This document shows positions 11,891 through 23,469 of a stretch of DNA of 64,000 bases, in pieces. A model generated the notes under the pieces. That model worked only from the letters and a program-made list of their open reading frames with translations, was not told the origin of the DNA and did not search any database. The stretch's first letter is position 1. Every line of letters starts with the position of its first letter. Where the stretch lies: the NCBI GenBank assembly GCA_026214975.1, contig CM047805.1, forward strand, positions 188,791,333-188,855,332. Direction: 5' to 3'. The position numbers and the translations under genes are program-made. The stretch is from Gentiana macrophylla (Eukaryota > Streptophyta > Magnoliopsida > Gentianales > Gentianaceae).

Positions 11891-12837
11891 TTGATTGATC
11901 CCCTAAAAACCAAAAGCAGAGGAAAAATGAAAAAGCAAAAGCGAGAAACTGAATCGACCAAATACCAGTGTGCTATCTATCTTTACTCTACTTTTCTCGT
12001 AATTTTAATTATGTTTAAACTCTTTTCGCCTTTACCGGATAGACGTAAAAGAACTGGATGTCTTTTTTAGATAGAATAGGAGTTTTTATTTTACTTTTGA
12101 AATTAGGCCTTGATAAAGATGTCGCGTTTTCTATGAAGCTTTAGTTTTTGAACAAAACAAGAAATTGTTGAGAGAGATCAGACAAGAGAAGTATGTAATG
12201 GAACATCAAGAAGTGCGATAAAAGAAGGGGCAAAGTTTCTAATGAGATGCGTAATCTGTGGAAAAAGTGAACATGTTGACGACGTGGGAAAAACACAACC
12301 AAATCCCAGGATGAGTGTTTGAATATTGTTAGGAAGGGAACGATTAGGTGGTTATCCGAAAATCCCGATGGAATTCCGAGAGATAATTCAAATGCCTCGT
12401 TTTTAGGAGTTAGGTTGATTGAGCGTTATATCAGAACTTTGGAAGATTTAGAAATCGAAGAATCAGGAACCCCTTAAGTTTCGAGTCCTTTATTTTATAA
12501 AATTTTCGCATAACTTCTGAGAATTTTATAATTGGATCTTTATGAAAATTTGAGGAGTTTTATAAAATTTTTATAAAAGTTGTTTTTTTTTAGTTTTAAT
12601 TTAAACGTTTTATAAAAGTTGATATAAATTTATTAAATTTTTATAAGCTTTTTATTAAAGTGTTATAAAGATTTTATTAAATTTTTATAAATTGTTATAA
12701 AATTATAAAAGTTCCTTCAAATTTTATTTTAAGAAAATTTTATAAACTTATTTTTAAGACTTTAATTAAGTTTTATTAGAATTTGTATAAGTTTTATTCA
12801 AAAATCATAAAAAAATCGAAAAATAGAAAAATTTGTT
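11891..12837 (+). other. Athila post-integrase spacer
   Basis: No solid ORF is seen. About 12520-12790 is very AT-rich, with many dispersed copies of TTTTATAAA-like words. A short decayed frame near 12240 reads RCVICGKSEHVD, resembling a Cys-pair motif, but it is too short to assign. Confidence 0.5.
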
Positions 12838-12880
12838 CACGGACCGATCCGCCTTATCTACCGACCGGTCCGGTTCGAAA
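12838..12880 (+). promoter_or_regulatory. Paired GGACCG motif upstream of envelope-like ORF 1
   Basis: GGACCGATCCG and the palindrome ACCGGTCCGG, separated by about 10 bp, repeat the layout found in the LTR core region. A CT-rich leader (12900-13055) follows. No clear TATA box was found directly downstream. A promoter role is inference. Confidence 0.4.
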
Positions 12881-13149
12881 TCATAAAAAAGACGGGACCT
12901 CTTTTTCTTCTTCTTCTTCCCTAATTCTTCCAACAACCAGCTTCACACACCCAAACCCCACCACTCGAATTTTTTCAATTCTTCCACAAAAATTCACCTC
13001 TCACACTACCACTACTTGATTTCTTCCTCTTTTCATCTCTTCTCTTCTACACAAAATTGAAAAAAAAAAAAGGGTCAAAAACAAGCTCCATTCATTCCGC
13101 GACTTTAGCACTTTTCCGGCCTACTTTTCAACGTTTTCTACACTATAAG

Positions 13150-13305
13150 GTATAATCTAGTTTATTTAGTTGTCAATTTCGTATTTTTCATAATTTTTAG
13201 ATTAATTTCAACTGCTTTTGATTTTTGAGTGTGTTGTGACATTATTATTTTTTTTGCTGTTTTTGTTGTTGTTTTTGTTGTTGATTGGCATTACCAATAT
13301 CGTAG
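13150..13305 (+). other. Possible leader intron before envelope-like ORF 1
   Basis: A donor-like AAG/GTATAATC at 13149/13150 and an acceptor-like TTACCAATATCGTAG ending at 13305 bracket a T-rich stretch. The ORF start codon lies two bases after it. Transcript data would be needed to confirm it. Confidence 0.35.
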
Positions 13306-13306
13306 A

Positions 13307-14773
13307 ATGGTTGAGTCGAGTACTAGAGTCTCTAAAAAGAGAAAATCAAAAATTCCAATTTCAACTCCTGTCGTAGGCACAATAATTTTATCACCCGAGG
13401 AGGAAGTCAGTAGTTTTGAAACAACCGCATCACCCGAGGCTAAGAAAGCATATAAGAAAATTTATAGTAAGTGTGATGTTACGTTGAAAAAGGATTAGAC
13501 TTGGATGACTTAGGTGATGAAGTCAAGAATATCTTTAGAAAGCGCCGGTGGTTAGATTTAGCGACCCGAGAAGGGGAAGGGGAGATTAACACGACTATAG
13601 TAGTAGTTTGAGTTTTATTCGGTTTTATCTACTTTGTCGGAAGAAACGACTTACTCGATCGGAAATCGCACTTTACGAGCCGTAAATATTCCTTTTAACC
13701 TGCCCGTCATTAATGCAATTTTAGGAGTTGAGGTTTTTCCGATGAGGAGGATTACAGGGTAGTTTATAATTTAGATGATCCTGCTAGTTTTGAGCAGATC
13801 GCCTGAGAGCCCAGATCGCTTTTGACCCGACCATGGTGTGGGTTGAAAATCGGTTTAATTACGGAACTGCTTTTTTTAGAGTTTAAGGGCAATTAAAAGA
13901 TTTATTAGCCATAATCTCTATCCTTCTAGTAAACATACCGCTTTTGGAAAGGAAGATGTATGTATCGCTTGGCTATGGTAAATGATGTTAGAGTGGATGT
14001 TGGAAAGGTCATGTTTAAAAGAATTTTTGAGAGTATTGTCATCGCTGCACCAGAGAGTCATCTTTACTTCCCTTGTTTTATCTCGATTTATGTCGTAGGT
14101 TGGGAGTACCATTCCCGCCTAATGACAAGTTATCTCTGGTGATGGGAATCGATTGGACCTAGTTTGACTAGTCTTCCGGATGGTAGTATTAGCTCTTTGC
14201 TTAGAAGACGTCAAACTCAAAAACCTCACCGCTTTTACATCTTCTTCTTTTCCATCTTTTTCTAGTCACCTCAACAAACTCCTTTCTCCAACACTATCAC
14301 TTATGACATGTTTCAATCTTTAGTGATGATGTTTGCGGCGTGGTCAAGCCAATGTGGCTTTATTCACCGAGAGTACTAAGCAAAGGGGTGTGATGATATT
14401 CGTAGAGGTTTAAGAAGAACGAGCGGTTGCTTCCGTAATCCTACTTTTGATGATCCCGCCTATCCACCTTGTCATCGATCCGTATACCTTACCACAGTGG
14501 GAAACACCTATTCCACCACAGTCGAGCTTTCATCCATCGTCATATCCTTTTGGAAGCCAATCTAGTGGGACAGGTGTATTTTCGACAGGTGTTCAGAGAC
14601 CAGCGATGTCGAGTTGGGGAGGATTCACCGAGTTTGCACATGTCACGTCGGGCATGAGTTCGATGGGTCTTGATAGTTCGATCAGACCACGACTTCACTC
14701 ATCCATCGCCTTCTCGATCGTTTCGAGTTCGAGTTTTCAAGTTGATCCGGAGGAAGATTATGATGAAGATTGA
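13307..14773 (+). pseudogene. Athila envelope-like ORF 1 (plant-transposon-domain protein), broken
   Basis: The start codon at 13307 opens an 63-residue frame (MVESSTRVSKKRKSK, basic and nuclear-signal-like). After frameshifts, fragments resembling the putative plant transposon domain appear: LRAVNIPFNLPVINAILGV near 13680, then SHNLYPSSKHTAFGKEDVCIAW near 13908-13972 and VNDVRVDVGKVMFKRIFES. The last open frame (14447-14773) is Pro/Ser-rich and ends in an acidic tail, EEDYDED. I see no clear signal peptide or membrane segment, so envelope is only the lineage's traditional name. Function is unknown. It is in the expected Athila position after integrase. Confidence 0.6.
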
Positions 14774-14984
14774 ATTTTAATGATTGATTAAACATGTTTA
14801 CTACACATTTCATTGCATTCGACTTTTGTCATTTAACTATTGGTTTGTTTTCAATTTTCGTTTAGTTTGATTTTATCAGTCGTTTATAACAATTTGGTTT
14901 GTATTTTAAATCGGTTTAGTTTTTATAAACTATAAAAATCACAAAAATAATTTTGTATCATTAATGAGTCGTTTTCAAAAAAAA

Positions 14985-15016
14985 AAAAAAAAAATAATAA
15001 TAATAATAATAATAAT
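14985..15016. repeat. Poly-A / (AAT)n simple repeat
   Basis: A run of A (about 14978-14993) is followed by about eight AAT units. Confidence 0.9.
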
Positions 15017-15158
15017 GTGTCGTTTTATCCGTCCGTATCCAGTTGGATGAATTAATTCATAATTTCGTGTAAGGCATGTGAAAGCCTTGTTCCATCTCAT
15101 GAAGTAAAACCAAAATACAATTTGACTTTTACCTCATGACGCAGATAATTGATTTTTC

Positions 15159-15285
15159 ACCCGGACCGAGCCGGCAGCTTACGGACCGGGCCGTGAAGGA
15201 AAAGAGGTCGAGTCATTTTTGAGTCTGCATCTAATGCAACCACGTCACGATATATTTTTCTATCTATTTAAAGAAGCTCAAGGAG
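15159..15285 (+). promoter_or_regulatory. LTR-like promoter cassette before envelope-like ORF 2
   Basis: CCGGACCGAGCCGG (15161-15174) and CGGACCGGGCCG (15182-15193) are followed by a TATTTAAAGAAGCTCA box near 15265-15280. The LTR core has the same order and shares GAAGCTCA right after its TATA box (3176-3183). This suggests an internal promoter derived from, or parallel to, the LTR promoter. Confidence 0.5.
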
Positions 15286-15354
15286 AGTAAACAATTGCTC
15301 ACTCACCGTCTTTCTACCTTCGCTTTACTCTTTTATTTTTTAGCAAGTTTTAAA

Positions 15355-16212
15355 ATGTCAAACCACTCTCACCGTCTGTAAATTCTTACGAGCCTAATAC
15401 ACCGGATCATCCGAATCGCAAGCTTCTAATGAGAGTATAAATTTACACCTCGTTTTGCTAATTCTCCAATCCTATTGGAGAAAGGTTTGAATTTTGATAA
15501 AATTGATCAGTGGGGTAAAACTCTCATTAGGAGTTTCGGTTGGAAAAAATTTGTCAGTACACCGAGAGGACGGGTAAATGTCTCAATAGTGCGAGAATTT
15601 TATTCTGCTCTTATGACGACACCTATGGTTGATATCACTCAGATTGTTCTAGTAAGAGGAGTGGTTTGTTCCTTCTCTCATCATATTATAAACCAAATTT
15701 TTGAAATTCCACCATTCATTTATGCCACATTTTGAAATGCAATGGGGACTACAAAATCCTTCTAATCATTTGAATAAAGTACACGAGTCGCTCCAATGTC
15801 TGCTTCCGCTTTTTGATACAAATCACGACATGTCAACACGAGCTCTACTTCCCGCATCTAAAGGCGTGGAAGCATTTTATAAATTCTCGAGTTTATCCCA
15901 CCTGGGATTTTGGAAGTTTGACCGAGAATGAAATGCTTCTACTTTTTGCTTTGGCATTCGGTGTATTTGTTGATTGGGGTATATTGATTCAAAGGACGTT
16001 GTTGGAGTTTGCGATCACGAGAGGTAGTAAGAAAACCTATGCCCAATTCATGGATGATCTCGCGTTTGTGTATTCTTTTGAATGGAGTAGAAGAGTTGGA
16101 GACGGATGAAATTTTTCCGCCTGAGATGAGCGGTTTGGTTTGCTACCGGTTGATACACCGGGTTGTTCGCCTACTATATGAGAGTTGTTTGTTGGTGTTA
16201 TTTAAGTTTTAA
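15355..16212 (+). pseudogene. Athila envelope-like ORF 2 (second plant-transposon-domain ORF), broken
   Basis: A start codon at 15355 soon shifts frame. The frame at 15475-15735 reads FDKIDQWGKTLIRSFGWKKF, VREFYSALMTTPMVD and VRGVVCSFSHHIINQIFEIP. The next frame (15813-16109) reads HLKAWKHFINSRVYPT, LTENEMLLLFALAFGVFVDWG and KKTYAQFMDDLAFVY. This order (W.., EFY.., VRG..FS..IN, then W..FI..N..P and an LL..G..ID-like segment) resembles the putative plant transposon domain of many Athila-linked ORFs. It appears to be a second, diverged member next to ORF 1. Function is unknown; this copy has at least three breaks. Confidence 0.55.
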
Positions 16213-17888
16213 TAAGTTAAGTTAAAAATAAGTTTGGAGTTAATTTAGTTAAGTTAAGTTTTTCTTTTTAAGTTTATAATAATGTATCTTGTTTAATATA
16301 TATGTCTTAGATTTTTTGTTGTTTGTTTTTTATTTAATGATTTAATTAAGTATACGCTAAAATAAAATCAGAAAAATGACGTTAATAGATAATTTTAAAT
16401 TTTATTTTCGAACCTACTTCTTTACTACTTATTGAACATCGGGACGATGCCACTTCGTAAGTGGGGAGTAGAGTTAGGTTAGAAAATTCATTAAAATTTT
16501 TCGAAAAATAGTCAAAAATAATAATTATATTATATGTCTAATTTAGATTTTAATAAGATTTTAAGTTTATATAATTGAGTATTTAATATTAGATATTGTT
16601 TTTATAAAATTATATAAGTATGTTGATATTTATAAGTAAAATTTTTAGAATCATTTTCAATACGAATTATGAATTTGGAATTGGATTAAGTTTATTGATT
16701 TTTGCACCACAAAATATAACTATAGCCAAATAACCTACCTCACTTTGATTGATTAGAGTGATCAAGACCTCACTCAAAATTGTCAATTGTGATTAAATAA
16801 CCGAGCTTTAGCTATTTTGGTCTACATTTCCTTGAAATACCGCAAGTTTATACGTCTTATAAAAAGAGATGGTGACATAAAAGCTAAATTTTGGTATATC
16901 TTTGAGATTGGAAAAATTAGATAAGTAGTAGTATATTCGATCTTACCTCATGACACTTGCAACATAGCCGATTTTGGTAATAAGTTCGGATATATTAATA
17001 TTCTATAAAAAATTAAGAACGAAGCACCATATTTACACATGTAATTAATCAAATATCGTGTATCTTCCTTATCTCGTGATTAACAACTTAAAAATAAAAA
17101 GAACAAATCGGTTGTAGCTACCAATGATTGGAGTGAGTAGGGTATTATCACGAAATGTCCTATATCACTACGAGGTAATTAAGCTCCCGATTGCCGATGA
17201 TAGTAGTCCAAATAGGGTATTATCACGAAATGTCCTATTGCTTTGGAAATGAAGGCACAAGATAAAATGAAAGAGGAAAAGTTGAATCATAAGATCTCGT
17301 GAATTATTACAAGTTTAAGGAAACCGGACTTGTAATTTTCGATCGAAAGAGTAGTACTCGATCAATCTTGATGAAGCAATGCCTGTAAGTTTGATTTTCT
17401 ACACACACTCACGCTTTTAGTTCTTAATCTTTAAAAAAAAAAAAAAAATAAAAAAGAAAATCTGAAAAAGATGCTAAGAATATGTTTTTTCAAAATATGA
17501 AGATGTGTAAGTGCGTTTACGACTTTGCACTCTTTCTCTTTTTGATTTCTTTTCGATTAACCAACATCTTGAACCTAAACTCTATAAGCCATTTTTTTTC
17601 AACTACTTTACTGAAATTTCCGATTCCGCATTTCATAATAGTTGCGATTAAAAATAATTACGATATTTTATTTATACTTCTTAAGTATTACATATATAAT
17701 TTTATCTAAATAATATTTAATGTTTAAGTTATTTCATTATATACTCTTTTCTGCCTTCTTAAGATTTTAAATTAAGATAGATAATATATTTATAATATTG
17801 ACAAAGTATATTATAATCAAAAAATTATACTATCTTTTATTATCGCTTATTTTTGCTCTATGACGATCAAAAGCTAAGTGGAGTAATT
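16213..17888 (+). other. Athila 3' untranslated region with two polypurine-like tracts
   Basis: The region is AT-rich with no credible ORF. A purine tract CGTAAGTGGGGAGTAGAG lies at 16456-16473, and a weaker AAGCTAAGTGGAGTAA lies at 17871-17886, directly before the 3' LTR. A duplicated conserved block lies between them at 17131-17240. Confidence 0.65.
17131..17240 (+). repeat. Duplicated conserved block in the Athila 3' region
   Basis: TTATCACGAAATGTCCTAT occurs in two identical blocks (17138-17163 and 17213-17238), 75 bp apart. The first is preceded by GATTGGAGTGAG. Near-identical twin blocks are found on the minus strand at 29226-29345 in another Athila-type element. Their role is unknown. 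Confidence 0.8.
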
Positions 17889-20024
17889 TGATGTATTATT
17901 TTTATATGATTAAAAATACGTTATATTATTATGTTTTATCAACGAATTCTATATAAAATATATGAAATTATGGTATAAAGTGTTAGTCTTTATAATTTAG
18001 AGTATTTAGTAATAATAATAATAAAAGTTGTAATTTTGTACCGATTTTAGTAAATCGGAATTAATAATGTCGATTCGTGGGTATTTGTGGTATTTTATTG
18101 CGATTTATAAACCAAGACCCCGAGAATCGACATATTGAAGTTTAATCATATCTCTGGAATGATTTAGAGAGTGCCACAAGTTTAAATGGTCAATTGAATA
18201 GCTTAAGTGGATAAGTGGTCAAACCAATCCGAAGTAATAATAGAAAATATCTTCGACAAACGAATGGCTCATCAAAATGATATTTTCAGAAAAAAGTGTT
18301 CTTCACGAAAGTTGTAGATTTTTCCGAGAGTGTTCCAATGCAATTTAAATTATGAAGATTGGAGGTCTAGAACTTAAACAAAGATCAAGTGGCTAATCGA
18401 CTTGGATTAAGAAAAATCCCGTAAAAGCTTCGGAGGAACACGAGGTCATCAAAAAGCGTTATCTGGAGAAGAGTCCTTCATGAAAGTTGTAGAGTTTCTC
18501 GAGACCTTAATTTTGGCATTTCGTTTGTGATTTTTGGAGATCCAAACTCGAGATATGAATTTTACAAGTTATATATAATTATATATAAATATAATTATAT
18601 CAACGCATGCTTGAGTTAATCAAGAAGGTGGGAGTAATCATTAGTCCGGACCGAGCCGCTTTCTACCGGACCGGTCCGGCCTTTACCAATTTGCCTATAT
18701 ATAAAGCTCATCGAGAATGTAATTTCGGTGTACCAAAATATATATAACACTCTCATATATATATTCTCCTCTCTCTCTCTTTTTTTTTTTTTTTTTTAGT
18801 AGTAGTTGTAAATAAGGCCTTACGCCGTAATAATGTAGTTTTAGTATCGTTGTAATGCTCGAGAAAATCTCGGAAGTCGGTTTTGCTAAAGAAGTTGTAA
18901 TGTCCGAAGATACGATTTAATCAATCAACCGTATTCGGGTAAATTTTCTTAAGTATTTATGTTTGTTTTTGTATTTTTCGTTGTTATAATGTTTTTAGGC
19001 TAAATATAATACTCGCCAAAACTATGTAATCGGTTTTATTTCGATCTTTCGTTAAAGAAATGTTGTTAAGTTAAAATGACTAAAATTGAGTTAATTGAAT
19101 CTTTTCTATTTTGATCGTATTCGTATTGACATATTTAATAGATCCGAGGAATTCATAATCTAATTATGAATTGACGCCTCGTAGTCATGATATGAAATAA
19201 AAGATAGAAAACCGGAGGGTAAAATTGGCCGTGTGAACAACGTGATAACGGAATCCGATTTCTACCCGGGGTAAATTTGTTTTGGGAAAAATGAATTTTA
19301 TTATAATTTGTACTTTAGATCGTAATAATGTTAAATCATCAGTTTAATTGAAACTTAAACCGGAAAGTTGAATCGTCCGGCTTTGACAACCGGAGCCTTT
19401 AAAATAAAATTGACCGTTTGACGAACGGAATGACTCCTTTTTATCTAAAGGTAGATTTGTACTCGGGACCTGTTCAGATTAATTAGTTTACCGTAACAGT
19501 TGTGGACCTTGGACTGATGACAATGGACATATGACAATTTCATACGCTCGTGTGTGAAGGAATTGTTCACCTCAGGAGTGCACCGTTTCACTTACTCAAT
19601 TGGACCTAAAATAAAAGGAGAGATCGAACACATTTCAATTAATCGAAAAGATCGTATAAACCAATTATATAAGTTTTGGCCAGTTCTCTAAAATTATTTG
19701 TCTAATATATTGGTACCTATATATTTATATCTATATATATATTTTGCAATTTATGTACATCTATATATATTTATATATCTATATATATTATATTAGAATA
19801 ACTTTTAAATTACGTATTTATTTTATGTTAACTAGAATAGTAGTGATCTGTGTGATAAAATTGCGATTTAGATCGAGTTAATAACAGCTCTTTGGTGTTT
19901 AACCACACGTAAAAGAAATTACCAAGTTCCCTGAGGATTCGACACCTGACTCATCATACTAGCACTACGATTTGACCCGGTACACTGCCGGTTAGGATCT
20001 GTATAGCCTAGAAAAGGTCCGTCA
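17889..20024 (+). repeat. Athila 3' LTR
   Basis: It is 2,136 bp, starts TGATGTATTATT and ends GGTCCGTCA, matching the 5' LTR with one copy of the 1.26 kb segment. The paired GC motif is at 18645-18680 and the TATA-like CTATATATAAAG at 18695-18706. The duplication GTGAC follows. Confidence 0.94.
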
Positions 20025-20029
20025 GTGAC
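20025..20029. repeat. Right target site duplication GTGAC
   Basis: It matches 2352-2356 and re-enters the interrupted Tat frame. Confidence 0.93.
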
Positions 20030-21037
20030 GCCGTCGAAAATGTCCGACTCTGGGAAGGAGAGGACGATCAGTGTGTGCAAGTCGGAATTTGGATCCCAGA
20101 GAAAGAAAAACAGCTACTAGTTGAGCTTTTAATCGAGTTCAGGGACATCTTTGCCTGGAAAGCCACCGACATGCCGGGGCTATCCACCGACATCGCGGTT
20201 CATAAGCTCGAGATTGACCAGGCTAAAAAGCCACCAAACGCGAAGAGAAGTTTTGCGTCGGATCGACTTGAGGCCATCGAGTTGGAGGTCGGCAAGTCGC
20301 TAGCAGACCAAGATAGTAAAAGAGGTATTATACCCAGAATGGCTAGCTAACCCGGTTTTAGTCAAGAAGCCTGACGGTAGTTGGCGCATGTGTGTGGACT
20401 TTACAGATTTGAACAAAGCGTGCCCAAAAGACTCGTATCCGCTGCCCAAAATCGACAGGTTAGTAGATTCAACCATTGATTTTGAAGTTTTTGGTTTTTT
20501 AGATGCATATAAAGGATACCATCAGATTTTAATGGATCCTCGAGATGCGGAAAAAACGGCGTTTATCACAGAATTCGGCACCTTCTGCTATGTGACCATG
20601 CCATTCGGATTAAAGAATGCTGGGGCAACATACCAGAGGGCAGTCAATAAGATATTTGCAAGACAAATTGGTAGATGTATGGAAGTTTATGTAGACGACC
20701 TGCTTATCAAGAGTCGATCTATGAGACAATACCTGGTCGATGCTCGAGAGGTTTTCGAAGTGTTGAGAGAAACGCAGATGAGATTAAACCCGAAGAAGTG
20801 CACTTTTGGAGTTAGGTCGGGCAAGTTCTTGGGCTATATGATTTCGAAAGACGGGATTCGAGCGAACCCGGATAAAATTGATACATTGAAGAATATGCCC
20901 GCGCCTCGAAATGTAAAGGAAGTGCGAGAGGCTCACGGGTCGAATGGCGACTCTCAACAGATTTCTATCGAGATCAAAGACAACGCACTACCATTTTTCA
21001 AGATACTCCGAAAGCGATCCCTTTCATTGGGATGATG
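20030..21037 (+). pseudogene. Tat reverse transcriptase, frameshifted
   Basis: This is the continuation of the frame cut at 2356. The N-terminal part (to 20350) has LLIEFRDIFAWKATDMPGLS, a usual Tat RT lead-in, and ends after a frameshift near 20300. The palm frame 20388-21035 carries MCVDFTDLNKACPKDSYPLP, FLDAYKGYHQI, MPFGLKNAGATYQR and the catalytic YVDD at 20688-20699, then FLGYMISKDGIRANPDKI. Another break lies near 20930. The enzyme would copy element RNA into cDNA; active-site residues are kept but the reading frame is not. Confidence 0.9.
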
Positions 21038-21039
21038 AA

Positions 21040-21400
21040 TGTCGATGACCTTTGAAGAGTTGAAAGCTTATTTATCGAGTTACCTACCCTCACTTCTCCT
21101 CGAGAGGGGGAAAAGTTGTTGGTTTATTTGGCCGTGTGCGAGGAAGCAGTGAGTGCGGTTCTGGTACGGGAAGGGGTGCATGGCCAGGTGCCAATATACT
21201 TTGTTAGTAAAGCACTACATGGCCCCGAGATCCGGTACTCACCAGCTGAGAAGTTAGCATTATGCCTGGTTCATGCCTCGAGGAAGTTAAGGCCATACTT
21301 TCAAGCTCATCCTATCGTGGTAGTCACTGACCAACCACTAAAGCAGATATTGGCAAAACCCGACACCTCAGGTCGACCGCAAAATGGGTGATAGAAATGG
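21040..21400 (+). pseudogene. Tat RNase H (first, Ty3-type)
   Basis: The frame at 21116-21391 reads LLVYLAVCEEAVSAVLVRE, PIYFVSKALHGPEIRYSPAEK and VVVTDQPLKQIL, matching the RNase H next to Ty3/gypsy RT. In place of the canonical first catalytic Asp (L.LYLAVS form), Tat elements are known to have a degenerate domain, which agrees with this sequence. It is truncated by a frameshift at about 21390. Confidence 0.82.
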
Positions 21401-21429
21401 CCCAAAGATCACGATCGAGTTCGTACCTC

Positions 21430-21965
21430 GAATCTGCGATCAAAGCACGAGCCTTGGCGGATTTTTTTGGTGAAGGAATCTCTGTCCAACTCGATCGATC
21501 AAAGCGAGGTCCGGAGGAAAAATGGGCTCTACAGTCGATGGGGCATCGAGTAAGGAAGGGACAGGAGCCGGCTCCTCCTGGTAAGTCCGAAAGGCGAGGA
21601 ATTCCCCTACGCCCTTCGATTCGACTTCAAAGCAACGAACAACGAGGCCGAGTATGAGGCTATGATCACTGGATTAAAGCTCGCTTTGAAGCTTGGGTGT
21701 CGAAGATTTGTCGATTCTGATGACTCGCAGTTAGTAGTCAATCATGTGAAAGGGGAGTATGAGGCTAAGGAAGAAACCATGAAGAATTACTTAGCAGTTG
21801 TTCAAAGCCTCATACCAAAATTCAAAACGGTTGAATTCGAGCAGGTTCCCCGAAGTCAGAACAAGAGAGCCGATGCGCTCTCTAAGTTGGCCTCAAACTT
21901 CATGTCAAGTAAGAAGGTTCTAGTCGAGTTACTGACCGATAGGAGTTACATCGAGACAGAGGCCC
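21430..21965 (+). pseudogene. Tat second RNase H (archaeal-type) domain
   Basis: The frame from 21662 reads ITGLKLALKLGCRRFVDSDD, SQLVVNHVKGEYEAKEE and VPRSQNKRADALSKLAS, the pattern of the additional RNase H that marks the Tat/Ogre lineage. The upstream half (ADG..SS-type start, 21500-21660) is in another frame. It sits between the first RNase H and integrase. It supports the Tat assignment more strongly than any other domain here. Confidence 0.82.
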
Positions 21966-23215
21966 AGCCAATTACTCAGCAGGCCACGTGGATGGACCCG
22001 ATCGCTCTTTACCTCAAAGACGGAATACTGCCATCTGATAAGGTACAATCTAGAAAAGTTCGACTACAGTCCACTCGATATGCGTTTTTCGACGACATCC
22101 TATATCGGAAATATTTTGTAAGTCCATGGTTAAGATGCGTATCTGAAACCGAAGGTGAATATCTCTTAGAAGAAATTCATAGAGGAGCATGTGGAAACCA
22201 CTGTGGAGCTAGAATGTTAGCCCGAAAATGCAAGTTAGCTGGGTATTTTTGGCCGTCGATGCAACGAGATGCGAATAATCTTGTCCAAAAATGCAACACT
22301 TGTCAGATTCATGATAATATCTCCCATCAACAAGCGCAAGATATGAATGTCTTCTCGTCAGCATGGCCATTTGATCAGTGGGGGGTCGATATCGTTGGAC
22401 CCCTACCTCGAGCTCCGGGAAATCTTAAATATGTGGTCGTGGCTGTAGATTACTTCATGAAGTGGGTCGAAGCTAAGGCAATACCCGACATCAAAGCTGC
22501 AACCATCAAAAAATTCTTGTGGGTCGACATTTTGTGCAGGTATGGAATCCCTAAGGCTCTGATCTCGGATAATGGTACTCACCAAGATCGTAAAGTCGAG
22601 AATGGTGCGATGAATACCATATCGACCAACGATTCACCTCGGTAGCTCATCCACAGGCAAACGGACAAGTCGAGCAAACTAATCGACAGATCAAGTGGGT
22701 CTAAAAAGAGACTAGAGGCGTAAGGTCGAGATTGGGCGCTTCAACTTCCGAGCATCCTATGGTCATATAGGGCAGACTCTAATTCATCAACTGGGGAAAC
22801 TCCTTTCTCTTTGGTATATGGGTGTGAAGCGGTGATTCCCGCCGAGATCGGAGTTCCCTCTCCTCGAGTTCTGGCCTACAATGTGGAGGCAAATGATCCC
22901 GAACTCAGACAAGAAAGGGACAATGTCGAAGAGCGAAGAGAGATAGCCTCAGCCAGAATGGCAAGGTATAAACAGAAGATCTCTCAGTATTACAACTCGA
23001 GGGTCAGGCATCGATACTTCAAGGTCGGTGATTTGGTTCTAAGGAAGAATGAGGCAAGTCGACAGGAGGCAGCCGGAAAATTAACCCCGAATTGGGAAGG
23101 ACCTTATCAGATCCTGAAAGCCCACCCCAAAGGGTCTTATCAACTTGGTCGGGCGGATGGAACTCTCGTTTCTCGACATTGGCATGCCAACAATGCGAGG
23201 AAATATTATCTTTGA
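21966..23215 (+). pseudogene. Tat integrase, frameshifted
   Basis: The zinc-binding segment is at about 22160-22315: EEIHRGACGNHCGARMLARK, then QKCNTCQIH. The catalytic core reads FDQWGVDIVGPLPRAPGN (first Asp near 22386), AVDYFMKWVEAKAIPD and YGIPKALISDNGTH (second Asp near 22569). The frame breaks near 22580. The region up to 22810 with the third acidic residue is out of frame. The frame at 22811-23215 carries VYGCEAVIPAEIGVPSPR and a C-terminal GPYQILKAHPKGSYQL segment, ending at a natural TGA. It would insert the Tat cDNA; it is inactive here. Confidence 0.88.
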
Positions 23216-23469
23216 GATAAGCTTTACTTTGATGAACTGCTTACCTTTCAATTCGAATCTTGTAATAAGTCCATGAGACAATTTTATGAGTATTCTAATA
23301 AATTTGTATCTTTTAGAGATGCTTTACGTGTTTGTTAGGATTTATAGCCAAAACGATACAAGTCCAATGTGATGAGAAAAAGTTAAAGGCAAAACAATCG
23401 AAAGCAGTAGAAGTCCGCAGTCGGACATCTCGACAAAGCCAAAGCAAAGTTAGCCTGAGGCGGCGAATG

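Larger units (their letters stand above)
2357..20024 (+). mobile_element. Athila-type Ty3/gypsy retrotransposon inserted in Tat pol
   Basis: The element is 17,668 bp, bounded by TG...CA LTR ends and flanked by GTGAC on both sides. It has a tRNA-Asp-type primer binding site after the 5' LTR, Athila-like gag, protease, RT, RNase H and integrase remnants, then two envelope-like/plant-transposon-domain ORFs, a long AT-rich 3' region and the 3' LTR. All coding regions carry stops and frameshifts. The LTRs are still highly similar, apart from a duplication in the 5' one, so insertion is not ancient; much of the coding decay could predate transposition by another element's proteins, or reflect sequence error. 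Confidence 0.92.
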
